Origin: JBIOJM01 sp044450785
GTDB lineage: Bacteria > Planctomycetota > Planctomycetia > Isosphaerales > Isosphaeraceae
Assembly: GCA_044450785.1 (NCBI GenBank)
Contig: JBIOJM010000093.1
Span: forward strand, 1-29,184
Length of the DNA: 29,184 nucleotides
Direction: 5' to 3'
The translations under genes and the position numbers were made by a program. Numbering within the stretch: position 1 is the stretch's first letter; each line of letters begins with the position of its first letter. Positions 7,144 to 15,828 of the stretch are shown piece by piece. The notes under the pieces are model-generated. The model was given only the letters and a program-made list of their open reading frames with translations. It had not been told where the DNA came from and made no database searches.

Positions 7144-9093
7144 ATGAGAGCGTGGTTTTGGAATGCGTTCATCCCACTCTCGCTCGTACTGCTGGGAATC
7201 GGCGCGGATGCAGGGTCCGCCGACGGCCTGCGGGCCATCATGACCGTCGAACAGGCCGACCCCGGCCGCGCCCAGGTGGTCATTACCCGTGAGCCGCTCC
7301 GGCCGGGCCGGATCAACCCGTTTCAGTACGGGCAGTTCGTCGAGTACCTGTGCAACCTCGTGCCGGCGATGTGGGCGGAAAAGCTGTTCGACGGCAGCTT
7401 CGAGGGTCTCACACCCTACCAGTACGCCTACATCCGGGAGACCGATTTCCGCGAGCGGCCCTGGTATCCCAGTGGAGCGACCAACCGGGCAGTGCACGTT
7501 CGCGACCGCTCGACCAGGATCAGCGGCGACGCTTGCCTCAAGATCACCGCCACTGAAATCGTTCCATCGACTGTGGCCGTGGCGCAAGACGGGATCGCCG
7601 TGCGGCGCGGACTGGCCTGCAACTTCGCCTGTTACTTCAAGGAGAGCGGCCTGAAGGCGCCGGTGCGAGTGCGCCTGCACCACGAGGGGACCGTCTACGC
7701 CTCGTGCGAGCTCCAGACGTCAGACGCCTGGAAGAAGTATCACGCCCGGCTTGTTCCTTCGGACACGGACGCGAATGCCACGTTGACGATCGAGTTTCGC
7801 GGTCCGGGAACGCTCTGGGTGGATAATGCGTCGTTCATGCCCGAAAACTCCGTCGGCGGCTGGCGGGCGGACGTGGTCGCGGCGGTGCGTGCGCTCAAGC
7901 CGGGGATCATTCGGTTTGGCGGGAGTGCGCTCGATGACCCCAACCTCGGACAGTTCGAGTGGCGGGACACGATCGGCGACCCGGACCTGCGCAGGCCGTT
8001 CCGCGCCTGGGGAGGGCTCCAGCCGACCGGACCGGGACTGGAGGAGTTTGTCCAGTTCTGCGCCTTGGTCGGCGCCGAACCGCTCCTGTGCGTCCGGGTC
8101 AGCCGGCGCAACCCCCAGGACGCCGCCCTACAGGTCCAGTACTTCAACGGCGGGGTCGACACTCCGATGGGTGCCTTGAGGGCCAAGAACGGCCACGCCG
8201 AACCCTATCGAATCCGGTTCTGGCAAGTCGGCAACGAGCGGAGCGGCCCGGAGTACGAACAGCGATTGCCCGAGTTCTGTCAGGCCATGAAGCAGGCCGA
8301 CCCCTCGATCGAGCTCCTCTCATCGTACCCGACCCCCGGCGTACTCCAGCGAGCCGGTCCCTGGCTCGACTACGTCTGCCCCCACCACTACGATTGCGCC
8401 AACCTGGCGGCCGAGGAATCCGACCTGGCCGGCGTGCGCCGCATGCTCGATGACCACGCCAAGGGAAGGCCGATCAAGGTCGCGGTGACCGAATGGAACA
8501 CGACCGGCGGCGACTGGGGGCCAACCCGCGCGCGGCTCTGGACCCTGGAAAACGCCCTGGCCTGTTCTCGGTATCACAACCTGATTCACCGGCACTGCGA
8601 CCTGGTCGCGATCGCGTGCCGCTCCAATCTGATCAACAGCTTCTGCTCCGGAATCATCCAGACGGACAATCACCGGCTGTACAAGACGCCGACCTACTAT
8701 GCGCAGCAGCTCTACTCGACGCTTGCGGGCGATCGGCCACTCCGGATCGACTCCCCGCTGCCGGCCTCGGCCGGCCCTGACATGAGCGCCACGCTCTCCC
8801 CCCGGGGCGATGCCGTCATCCTCATGGCGGTGAACGCCGGTCCGGAGGCGATCTCGCGGCCGCTCGACTTCTCCGCATTCGCCGCCGCCGGGCAAGGGCC
8901 GGTTCCGCCGGTTCAGGTGTGGACGCTGGGTGACACGAAAGACGCCGGCGAGCCCGACGTCACCAACAGCTTCGCCGAGCCCGAACGGATCGTCCCGCGC
9001 CGATCGACGTTCACACCGGCATCGGCCAGATTCGATTACCGATTCCCACCCCTCTCGTTGAGCGTGCTGCGGTGGGGACCGCCGATCGACTGA
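7144..9093 (+). CDS. Secreted alpha-L-arabinofuranosidase, GH51-like
   Basis: 649 residues. Retaining glycosidase releasing terminal L-arabinofuranose from arabinan or arabinoxylan. The acid/base is Glu365 in FWQVGNERS and the probable nucleophile Glu450 in VTEWNTT; NPFQYGQF near the N-terminus matches the start of GH51 catalytic regions. A carbohydrate-binding-like beta domain (about residues 105-235) precedes the barrel, and a beta-sandwich ends the protein. The ATG at 7144 has GAGGG a few bases upstream and gives a clean signal peptide (FIPLSLVLLGIGADAGSADG); an earlier in-frame ATG at 7102 would place 14 extra residues ahead of it and is less likely. Export implies action in the periplasm or outside the cell. 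It diverges from the xylulokinase operon, fitting pentose release and use, although arabinose isomerase is not in view. Confidence 0.88.
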   Translation: MRAWFWNAFIPLSLVLLGIGADAGSADGLRAIMTVEQADPGRAQVVITREPLRPGRINPFQYGQFVEYLCNLVPAMWAEKLFDGSFEGLTPYQYAYIRETDFRERPWYPSGATNRAVHVRDRSTRISGDACLKITATEIVPSTVAVAQDGIAVRRGLACNFACYFKESGLKAPVRVRLHHEGTVYASCELQTSDAWKKYHARLVPSDTDANATLTIEFRGPGTLWVDNASFMPENSVGGWRADVVAAVRALKPGIIRFGGSALDDPNLGQFEWRDTIGDPDLRRPFRAWGGLQPTGPGLEEFVQFCALVGAEPLLCVRVSRRNPQDAALQVQYFNGGVDTPMGALRAKNGHAEPYRIRFWQVGNERSGPEYEQRLPEFCQAMKQADPSIELLSSYPTPGVLQRAGPWLDYVCPHHYDCANLAAEESDLAGVRRMLDDHAKGRPIKVAVTEWNTTGGDWGPTRARLWTLENALACSRYHNLIHRHCDLVAIACRSNLINSFCSGIIQTDNHRLYKTPTYYAQQLYSTLAGDRPLRIDSPLPASAGPDMSATLSPRGDAVILMAVNAGPEAISRPLDFSAFAAAGQGPVPPVQVWTLGDTKDAGEPDVTNSFAEPERIVPRRSTFTPASARFDYRFPPLSLSVLRWGPPID

Positions 9094-9098
9094 TTCTT

Positions 9099-9117
9099 GC
9101 TCAGTTACACGCTGAGC
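9099..9117. terminator. Hairpin between convergent GH51 and WD40 genes
   Basis: GCTCAG and CTGAGC form a six-base-pair stem with a seven-base loop, six bases after the GH51 stop and 24 bases beyond the WD40 stop. No T-run follows on either strand, so it would be a weak bidirectional terminator at best. The position between convergent stops is the main support. Confidence 0.3.
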
Positions 9118-9141
9118 GTCGACTCCGTACTCGTCTGCCGA

Positions 9142-11574
9142 TCAGTTTCCCCGGGCCCTCCGCAAGCTGGCGGCCGCCTCATGGGTCCGGAGGGCCACCG
9201 GGTCGCCCTTGGCCAGGGTCGCAAGCAGCTCGTGCGCTTCGGCGTTGCCGAAGGACTCCAGCAATTCCAGGGCGCGAATTTCACGTAGTCGTGCCGGTGA
9301 CGGCAGGTCCGAGCCGGGTACTGGACGGGCCGCCAGCAGGCGCTCGGCAAGGAGGCGGATCGATCGTCCGGGAGCCGCTGCCAGGTCGGCCATCGCCTTG
9401 TATGCCCTGGACGCATCGGCGTCGGCAAGATCGTTCCATGCCCGATCCAGGCGATCTGGAGCGATTGCAGGGGGAATCGACAGGTCCCAGACCAGTGCCG
9501 ACGCATCTCGGCTGGCTGACACGAGGCGCCGACCACTGGCTACAACCGCCAGGGCCGTGACCCGACCGTGGTGGCCCGCCACGCCATAGCGAACGCCACC
9601 GGTTGCGACCTCGCAGGCGCGAATTGTCCCCTCTGGGCTGCCGAGATAAGCGGTACGGCCATCGGGCGAGACGGCCAGGGCGGTGACCAACGCGGGCACC
9701 GGATGCATTCGTCTCGGCCGCCCCATCCCGTAGTCGAGGACGTGAAGCACGCCGCGAGGGAACCGCTGCGGATTTCTCTCGCCCCAGAGCGGGCTATCGC
9801 TCGTGATGACGAGCTCGCCGGTCACGGTGAACGCGGCCCGTTCCGTGATGCCGTCCGATCCCGCAATTCGCTGAAGGTGCGTCCCGCTCTTTGTGTCCCA
9901 CAGGTCAAGCGATCCGCCCGCCGCGTCAATAACCTGGCCAAACGACAAGTTGACGTACCGCACCATCGTGACCAGGAGCTCTCTGTCAGGCGAGATGGCA
10001 AGAATCGAACCCAAGGTCCTGAACCCGCCTACTTCTCCCTTGGGTAGTATGATCTCGCGCAGCCGCTCACCCTGCGGCCAGTTCCGGATCGCCACTGTGT
10101 CGCCAGAAAGAGTGACCAGGGTCCGTCCGTCGGGGGCAAACCGCACGGATTCGGCCCTGGCCCCGGTCAGTGCCGCTGCGCGAACTTCCTCTCCATTGGT
10201 CACGTTCCAAAGGTGCAAGGCCGCGCGATCGGGATCGCGTTCGGGATTCACGCCGGCCAGAATCGATTTCCAGCCCGGCGCCAGGGCGCAGTCATTCAGG
10301 TAACCGTCGCAGGTGATGACGCGTGACTCCCGCGCTTTTTCCAGGTCCCAGATGCGGATGGTCCGATCGAGACCCGTCGTGGCGGCGATGCGACTGTCCG
10401 TCGAAACGGCCACGGATAGGACCCCGCGTTGGTGCCCAGGTTGCGGACAGGCCTCGGCGCCGGTGGACGTATTCAACAATCGTACGACTCCCTCGCGTCC
10501 GCCAAGAGCCAACACCGTTCCATCGGGCGAGACGTCCATGACCTCTATCCAAGTCTTGCTCCACGCAAACTCGCGGCTCTTCTTCCGGTCGGCAATGTTC
10601 CACAATCGAATAACCTGGTCGCCCCCGGCTGTCACAAGAGTGTTTCCATCCTGAGTCAACCTGACGGCTACCACGCCTCGTTCGCGAAAGGGATCCTGGG
10701 GATTTGCCGGCTTATGCCTCTCGGGAAATTCTTCTTCCTTGCCGGTTCTCAGGTCATACAAAATGACACCGCCGTCGGCAAACCCAACCGCGAGCCGCTC
10801 ATTCGATGTATCGACGGTCTGCCCTGGGCTGCCAAATGCTGTGGCGGGCAGGGTCAGCCGCCGGCGTTCGGTGGCTGTTTCCACATCCCAGAGGACCGCG
10901 GTCCACCGAGAATCTTGCGGGGTGCCTTTCGGCGGCGTGAACGCAATCAACGTGCGCCCATCGGGAGTGAATCTCAGGATGGTCACGTATTCCAGGGTTC
11001 CCTGGCCGACGCGGAGAACCTTGAGTTCTCGAGCCGATCGGTCCGGGCTCAAATCCCGGAACTCCACCGTATATCCACGGCCGTCACGGCCATACCTGCT
11101 GACCGCGAGCATGTGTCCCGCGGGTGAAACCGCAAAACGACGGTCGTTCCCATTGTCCCGTTCTGGAAATGCTTGGCCCTCGACCCTCGCCGCGTTGAAA
11201 TCGAACAAGGAGTGCTCTTTCTCAGGGGACGCCAGCACGGCGGTGAGGCGGCCGTCCGGCAGCCATGCCCATGCGCTTAGCCAGGCCCCCGGCTGCGCGA
11301 CCCGCCGCATTTCCTTGCCGGTTGCAGCGTCCCAGATGGCGATTCCGTCCGAGACACGGTACTCCCCAGCCCAGGACGCGAGTCTCTTACCATCGGGGGA
11401 GAACATGAGCTCCCCGATTTGACCACCATGGCGCAGGCGGCTCGACCCCAACCGGGCCACGGCACGTTGCGGCAGAGGATCGCCCAGGCCATCGGACGGT
11501 TGCGCTCCGGTCGCGCTCTCGCGTTGCAGCGCGAGCGAGACCAGGAGCAGAAGCCTTGTGCAACGAAGGAACAT
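9142..11574 (-). CDS. Exported WD40-repeat protein
   Basis: 810 residues. At least ten WD40-type blades can be seen, with units of the form GH...V..LAVS.DGR.......D..I.IWD; clear ones include RGVLSVAVSTDSR...IRIWDLE in the middle and GRVTALAVVASGRRL...ALVWDL near residue 690. A helical tail (about 710-800, rich in Ala, Leu and Arg) follows, a layout frequent in planctomycete WD40 proteins. The ATG at 11574 has AAAGGA seven bases upstream and is followed by a hydrophobic stretch (LLLLVSLAL) consistent with a signal peptide; the frame is open 18 codons further but without RBS. The repeats would fold into one or two propellers used for protein binding; no catalytic domain is attached, and the partner is unknown. 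It lies 125 bases downstream of the DUF1501 gene on the same strand. Confidence 0.85.
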   Translation of the reverse strand: MFLRCTRLLLLVSLALQRESATGAQPSDGLGDPLPQRAVARLGSSRLRHGGQIGELMFSPDGKRLASWAGEYRVSDGIAIWDAATGKEMRRVAQPGAWLSAWAWLPDGRLTAVLASPEKEHSLFDFNAARVEGQAFPERDNGNDRRFAVSPAGHMLAVSRYGRDGRGYTVEFRDLSPDRSARELKVLRVGQGTLEYVTILRFTPDGRTLIAFTPPKGTPQDSRWTAVLWDVETATERRRLTLPATAFGSPGQTVDTSNERLAVGFADGGVILYDLRTGKEEEFPERHKPANPQDPFRERGVVAVRLTQDGNTLVTAGGDQVIRLWNIADRKKSREFAWSKTWIEVMDVSPDGTVLALGGREGVVRLLNTSTGAEACPQPGHQRGVLSVAVSTDSRIAATTGLDRTIRIWDLEKARESRVITCDGYLNDCALAPGWKSILAGVNPERDPDRAALHLWNVTNGEEVRAAALTGARAESVRFAPDGRTLVTLSGDTVAIRNWPQGERLREIILPKGEVGGFRTLGSILAISPDRELLVTMVRYVNLSFGQVIDAAGGSLDLWDTKSGTHLQRIAGSDGITERAAFTVTGELVITSDSPLWGERNPQRFPRGVLHVLDYGMGRPRRMHPVPALVTALAVSPDGRTAYLGSPEGTIRACEVATGGVRYGVAGHHGRVTALAVVASGRRLVSASRDASALVWDLSIPPAIAPDRLDRAWNDLADADASRAYKAMADLAAAPGRSIRLLAERLLAARPVPGSDLPSPARLREIRALELLESFGNAEAHELLATLAKGDPVALRTHEAAASLRRARGN

Positions 11575-11699
11575 ACTATCATCCTTTATTGTTCCGGTGA
11601 CACCATCCGTATCTCCAACATGTTGCACGGGCAGTTGAGCTTGGAAGGACTCAACCTGATTTTGACAATATCTGAGGGTGGTCGCGGGACAAGCGACCC

Positions 11700-13193
11700 T
11701 CAGCTCAAGATCGCCTTGACCACATTCCCATGTACGTCGGTCAGCCGGAAGTCACGGCCCTGGAAGCGGTAGGTCAACCGCAGGTGGTCGATCCCCAGGA
11801 GGTGGAGGATCGTCGCGTTCAGGTCGTAGATCTCGACCGGGTCCTTGACGATGTTGTACGAAAAGTCGTCGGTCTCGCCGAGAGTCAGGCCGGGCTTGAT
11901 CCCTCCGCCGGCCAACCAAATCGTGAAACAGCGCGGGTGATGGTCGCGGCCGTAATTGGTGGCGGTGAGCTGGCCTTGCGAGTAAATGGTCCGGCCAAAC
12001 TCGCCTCCCCAGATGATCAGGGTGTCGTCAAGCAGCCCGCGCTGTTTCAGGTCCTTGACGAGGGCGGCCGTTGGCTGGTCGGTGTCGCGGCACTGGCTGC
12101 GGATCTGACTCGGCAGGTCGGTGTGCTGGTCCCACCCCATGTGATAGAGCTGGATGAACCGGACCCCGCGCTCCGCCAGCCGGCGGGCCAGCAGGCAGTT
12201 GCCGGCGTAGCTGCCGGGTTTGCGGACGTCGGGTCCGTACAGGTCCAGGATCGATTGCGGCTCGCCTGACACGTCGGTCAGCTCGGGAACCGACGCCTGC
12301 ATGCGGTAGCCCAGCTCGTACTGGGCGACGCGGGTGACGATCTCCGGGTCGCCGGTGGCGGTGTGGTGGATGTCGTCGAGTGCGGCGATGTCGTCGAGCA
12401 TCTGCCGGCGAGTCGGCCGCGCGCAGCCGGCTGGATTGGCGAGGTAGAGCACGGGCTCCTTGCCGCCGCGTAGCTTCACGCCCTGGTAGCGCGTGGGCAG
12501 GAAGCCGCTGCCCCAGAGACGGTCGTAGAGCGGCTGGTCGGTCCGGCCGCGGGAGAGGAGGACGACGAAAGCCGGCAGGTCCTGGTTTTCGCTGCCCAGA
12601 CCGTAGGCGATCCAGGACCCCATGCTCGGCCGCCCGGCGAGCTGCGAGCCGGTCTGGACGAAGGTGATCGCCGGGTCATGGTTGATCGCCTCGGTCTGCA
12701 TCGATCGGACGATGCAGATGTCGTCGACGATTCCGGCGGTATGAGGCAAGAGCTCGCTGAGGTCCGCGCCGCTCTGGCCGTGACGGGCGAACTTGAAGAG
12801 CGACGGGGCGACCGGGAAGCTTTTCTGCCCCGACGTCATGGTGGTGATCCGCTGGCCCATCCGCACCGATTCGGGCAGCTCGATGCCCCGCCGGCCCCCG
12901 AGCGTGGGCTTGAAATCGAACAGGTCCATCTGCGACGGAGCGCCCGACTGGAAGAGATAGATGACCCGCTTGATCCGCGGAGGGAAGTGCGGCAAGCCGG
13001 GGAGAGCAAGGGCGCCGGCAGCCGCTCGCGGGCTCGTGGTCCCTGGCGACGCGTCGGCAGCCGGCGAGCCCAGGCCGTCGCGTTCGAGCAGCGTGCCCAG
13101 GGCCAGCGTGCCCAGGCCGATCCCTGATCGACCCAGGAAGACCCGGCGGTTGACCTGCTGTGCGAGCTTCAGTTCGTCCACGGTTAACCTCAT
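11700..13193 (-). CDS. DUF1501 domain protein, Tat-exported
   Basis: 497 residues. The N-terminus carries a twin-arginine signal (NRRVFLGRSG, Arg16-Arg17) followed by a hydrophobic stretch, so the folded protein is probably exported by Tat. The rest is DUF1501, a family related in fold to alkaline phosphatase/sulfatase; segments such as IKRVIYLFQSGAPSQ, DLFDFKP, YHMGWDQH and WGGEFGRT are characteristic. The molecular function of the family is not established. The ATG at 13193 overlaps the stop of the upstream PSCyt/DUF1549 gene (ATGA), the usual gene pair of planctomycetes, which suggests the two act together in the periplasm or at the cell surface, possibly in polysaccharide breakdown. The sequence looks full length. 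Confidence 0.92.
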   Translation of the reverse strand: MRLTVDELKLAQQVNRRVFLGRSGIGLGTLALGTLLERDGLGSPAADASPGTTSPRAAAGALALPGLPHFPPRIKRVIYLFQSGAPSQMDLFDFKPTLGGRRGIELPESVRMGQRITTMTSGQKSFPVAPSLFKFARHGQSGADLSELLPHTAGIVDDICIVRSMQTEAINHDPAITFVQTGSQLAGRPSMGSWIAYGLGSENQDLPAFVVLLSRGRTDQPLYDRLWGSGFLPTRYQGVKLRGGKEPVLYLANPAGCARPTRRQMLDDIAALDDIHHTATGDPEIVTRVAQYELGYRMQASVPELTDVSGEPQSILDLYGPDVRKPGSYAGNCLLARRLAERGVRFIQLYHMGWDQHTDLPSQIRSQCRDTDQPTAALVKDLKQRGLLDDTLIIWGGEFGRTIYSQGQLTATNYGRDHHPRCFTIWLAGGGIKPGLTLGETDDFSYNIVKDPVEIYDLNATILHLLGIDHLRLTYRFQGRDFRLTDVHGNVVKAILS

Positions 13194-15592
13194 TCGAGCG
13201 TGATCGTTTCGTCCAGGTTGAGGATGACGCCCGCCGTCGCCGTGTAGGCAGCCAGCAAAGCGGGGTTGATCCCAGGGTCGTGCGTGCTCTCGCCGAGCTG
13301 AATGAGCTGGAGCGCCGCGGCCTGGTCGGCGCCATAGACACGCAGGTATCGCTCGAGCCCGCGCTTGAGGACATCGAGCTCGGCGGGGGTTGGTGTGCGG
13401 ACAAGCGCCCGCCGGAATGCCAGGGTGAGCCGCTCGCCGGGGGTCGAGCCCCCTTGCTCCAGCATGAGCTGAGCCAGTTGCCGCGCGGCCTCGACGTAGG
13501 TCAGGTCGTTGAGCAGCTCGAGTGCCTGGAGCGGCGTGTTGGTCCGCGGCCGCTTGACCTCACAGACCTCGCGGCTGGAGGCGTCGAACGTCGCCAGGGC
13601 CGGGTGTGGGACCGTGCGTTTGCGGTACACGTAGAGACTGCGGTCGTAGAGCTTGGGGGCCTTGTCCTGCACGTAGGGACTCTCGCCCGCGCCACCGGCC
13701 AGCTCCTCCCATAAACCCGCCGGCTGATATGGCTTGACCGACGGGCCACCGATCTTGGTGACGAGCAGGCCGGCGATCGCCAGCGCGTTGTCCCGCACCA
13801 CCTCGGCCGGCAGTCGAAACCGCGGGCCGCGCGCCAGCAGCCGGTTCTCAGGGTCGCGCGCGGTGAGCGCGGGTGTTGCACGCGACGCCTGCCGGTAGGT
13901 CGCGCTGGTGACGATCAGCCGGTGCATCGCCTTGACGTCCCAACCGGTGCGGACGAGCTCGGTCGCCAGCCAGTCGAGTAGCTCGGGGTGCGAGGGCGGC
14001 TCGCCCTGGACGCCGAAGTTCTCGGCGGTCTTGACCAGGCCGGTGCCGAAATGGTGCTGCCAGATCCGGTTGACGGCAACGCGGGCTGTCAGGGGGTTCT
14101 CTTGCGCCGTCAGCCAGAGCGCCAGGCCCGAGCGGTTGCGGGGTGCGCCCTTGGGCAGGGGAGGCAGCGACCCGGGAACGCCCGGCTCGACCTGCCGGCC
14201 GGCGTCCGGCATGTCGTACCGGCCGCGCTTGAGCACGAACGTCGGCCGCGGCCTGGCCACCTCCTCCATCACCATCACCGAGGTGATGCCCGTCTCGAGG
14301 GCACCCTTCTCCTTGGCGAGCTTGTCCAGCCATTTCTTGTCGCCGCTAACCTTGGCCGCGGCGATGGCGATTTCGAATTCATCGAGGCGCTTCAGATCCT
14401 CGGGGGCCGGCAGGCGGATCAAGGGAGGAACGTTGCCTCGCTGTTCGGTATACACCCCCTTTTCGTTGACGCTGTTGAAGAAACCGTAGAACTGGTAGAA
14501 CTCGGCTTGCGTGATCGGATCGAACTTGTGTTCGTGACAGCGGGCGCAACCCATCGTCAGACCGAGGAAGACGGTGGCCGTGGTCTCGACCCGGTCGACG
14601 GCGTTCTCCACGCGGTACTCCTCGTCGATCGAGCCGGCCTCGGTGACGGTGCGGTTGTTGCGGTTGAAGCCGGTGGCGATCCGCTGGGCGAGAGTGGATC
14701 CCGGCAGCAAGTCGCCCGCGACCTGCTCGATCAGGAAGCGGTCGAACGGCTGATTGCGGTTGTAGGCGGCGATGACCCAGTCGCGCCAGGGCCACATGGT
14801 CCGGGCGAAGTCGTTTTGAAAGCCGTTGGTGTCGGCAAACCGCGCGGCGTCCAGCCAGTCCATGGCCATCCGTTCGCCGTAGTGCGGCGAAGCCAGCAGG
14901 CGATCGACCTCCGCTTCGTACGCAGAGGGGTTGATGCTCGCGAGGAAGGCGTCGACCTCCCTGAGCGCCGGCGGAATCCCCGTCAGAGTGAGGTGGAGGC
15001 GGCGTATCAAGGCCGTCCGCTCCGCCCTGGGCGAAGGTGTCAGGCCCTCCTGCTCGAGCCTTGCGAGCACGAACCGATCGATTGGGTTCCTCGTCCAGCT
15101 CGGGTCGCGGACCGGCGGCGGCGCAAACCGGCGAATCGGCTGGAATGCCCAGTGCCCTTGCCAGTGAGCGCCCTGGTCGACCCATCTCGTGAGCAACTCG
15201 ATCTGGCCGGTCGTGAGCTTCTTGCCCGACTTCGGCGGCGGCATGACTTCTTCCGGATCCTGGCTCGTGACGCGAACGATCAGCTCGCTGTCACTGCTCT
15301 TGCCCGGGACGATCACCGGGTCGGTTGCCCGCAGCGCGCTCTCCTTGATGTCGAGCCGCAGGTCGGCCTTCCGCGTCTTCGCGTCCGGCCCGTGGCAGGT
15401 GAAGCAGTTTTGGGAGAGGATCGGCAGCACGTCACGGCTGAAGTCGACCGGCCCAGGTGCACCGGCGACGGCCGCGGCCGGCAAGATCGTGCAGGTGATG
15501 GCCGCCAGCACGATCCAGCTCGCGATCCCAGCGGCCAGCACGCAGCGCCCCTCATATCGATACGGCGGAAAGGATGGCGGTTCCGGTTGCAT
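13190..15592 (-). CDS. PSCyt1-DUF1549-DUF1553 (PSD1) planctomycete cytochrome-like protein
   Basis: 800 residues. An N-terminal hydrophobic signal segment (about 17-45) precedes a PSCyt1 region with haem-binding CFTCH (Cys63, Cys66, His67). DUF1549 follows, beginning near HWAFQPI and containing a second CxxCH, CARCH (Cys349-His353), then DUF1553 (PSD1) from about GLALWLTAQENP to the C-terminus. A c-type haem would be attached in the periplasm; the redox partner is unknown. The protein is shorter than many relatives, which often carry an extra binding domain between the DUFs; none is present here. First gene of a coupled pair with DUF1501. Its ATG at 15592 lies 236 bases from the divergent permease gene, so the promoter is in that gap. 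Confidence 0.93.
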   Translation of the reverse strand: MQPEPPSFPPYRYEGRCVLAAGIASWIVLAAITCTILPAAAVAGAPGPVDFSRDVLPILSQNCFTCHGPDAKTRKADLRLDIKESALRATDPVIVPGKSSDSELIVRVTSQDPEEVMPPPKSGKKLTTGQIELLTRWVDQGAHWQGHWAFQPIRRFAPPPVRDPSWTRNPIDRFVLARLEQEGLTPSPRAERTALIRRLHLTLTGIPPALREVDAFLASINPSAYEAEVDRLLASPHYGERMAMDWLDAARFADTNGFQNDFARTMWPWRDWVIAAYNRNQPFDRFLIEQVAGDLLPGSTLAQRIATGFNRNNRTVTEAGSIDEEYRVENAVDRVETTATVFLGLTMGCARCHEHKFDPITQAEFYQFYGFFNSVNEKGVYTEQRGNVPPLIRLPAPEDLKRLDEFEIAIAAAKVSGDKKWLDKLAKEKGALETGITSVMVMEEVARPRPTFVLKRGRYDMPDAGRQVEPGVPGSLPPLPKGAPRNRSGLALWLTAQENPLTARVAVNRIWQHHFGTGLVKTAENFGVQGEPPSHPELLDWLATELVRTGWDVKAMHRLIVTSATYRQASRATPALTARDPENRLLARGPRFRLPAEVVRDNALAIAGLLVTKIGGPSVKPYQPAGLWEELAGGAGESPYVQDKAPKLYDRSLYVYRKRTVPHPALATFDASSREVCEVKRPRTNTPLQALELLNDLTYVEAARQLAQLMLEQGGSTPGERLTLAFRRALVRTPTPAELDVLKRGLERYLRVYGADQAAALQLIQLGESTHDPGINPALLAAYTATAGVILNLDETITLE

Positions 15593-15743
15593 GCGTCCTT
15601 TGGGTTCCGTTCAAGGGGGGAGGGTCGAATGAGGAGGGACCGAGCAACTCCATTATTTCCCGTCGGCCCGGTGGGATTCAATGACAAATCGGGAAGTGAT
15701 TGCCAGCCCGGACCTCAAGTCTCGTCCCATGAGGCGATCCTTC

Positions 15744-15772
15744 TTGCCCCGGCTCAAGCGCCTGATTAACAT
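15744..15772 (+). promoter_or_regulatory. Candidate sigma70-like promoter for the permease gene
   Basis: TTGCCC (15744-15749) and TAACAT (15767-15772) are separated by 17 bases and each matches four of six consensus bases. The -10 lies in the only AT-rich patch of the 15593-15828 gap and ends 56 bases before the permease GTG. Weak, position-based evidence; the other strand of this gap should also hold the promoter of the PSCyt gene. Confidence 0.25.
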
Positions 15773-15828
15773 AAAAGTGACGTCTAGGACAGAAGTCGGA
15801 TCTTGTCAGTGCCGGGGGGGCGAGGATC

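Noticed and set aside
13988..15769. 593-residue plus-strand open frame opposite the PSCyt/DUF1549 gene
   Set aside because: It is antisense to a complete, family-matching gene; its Arg/Gly/Asp-rich product shows no domain and its length follows from the high GC.
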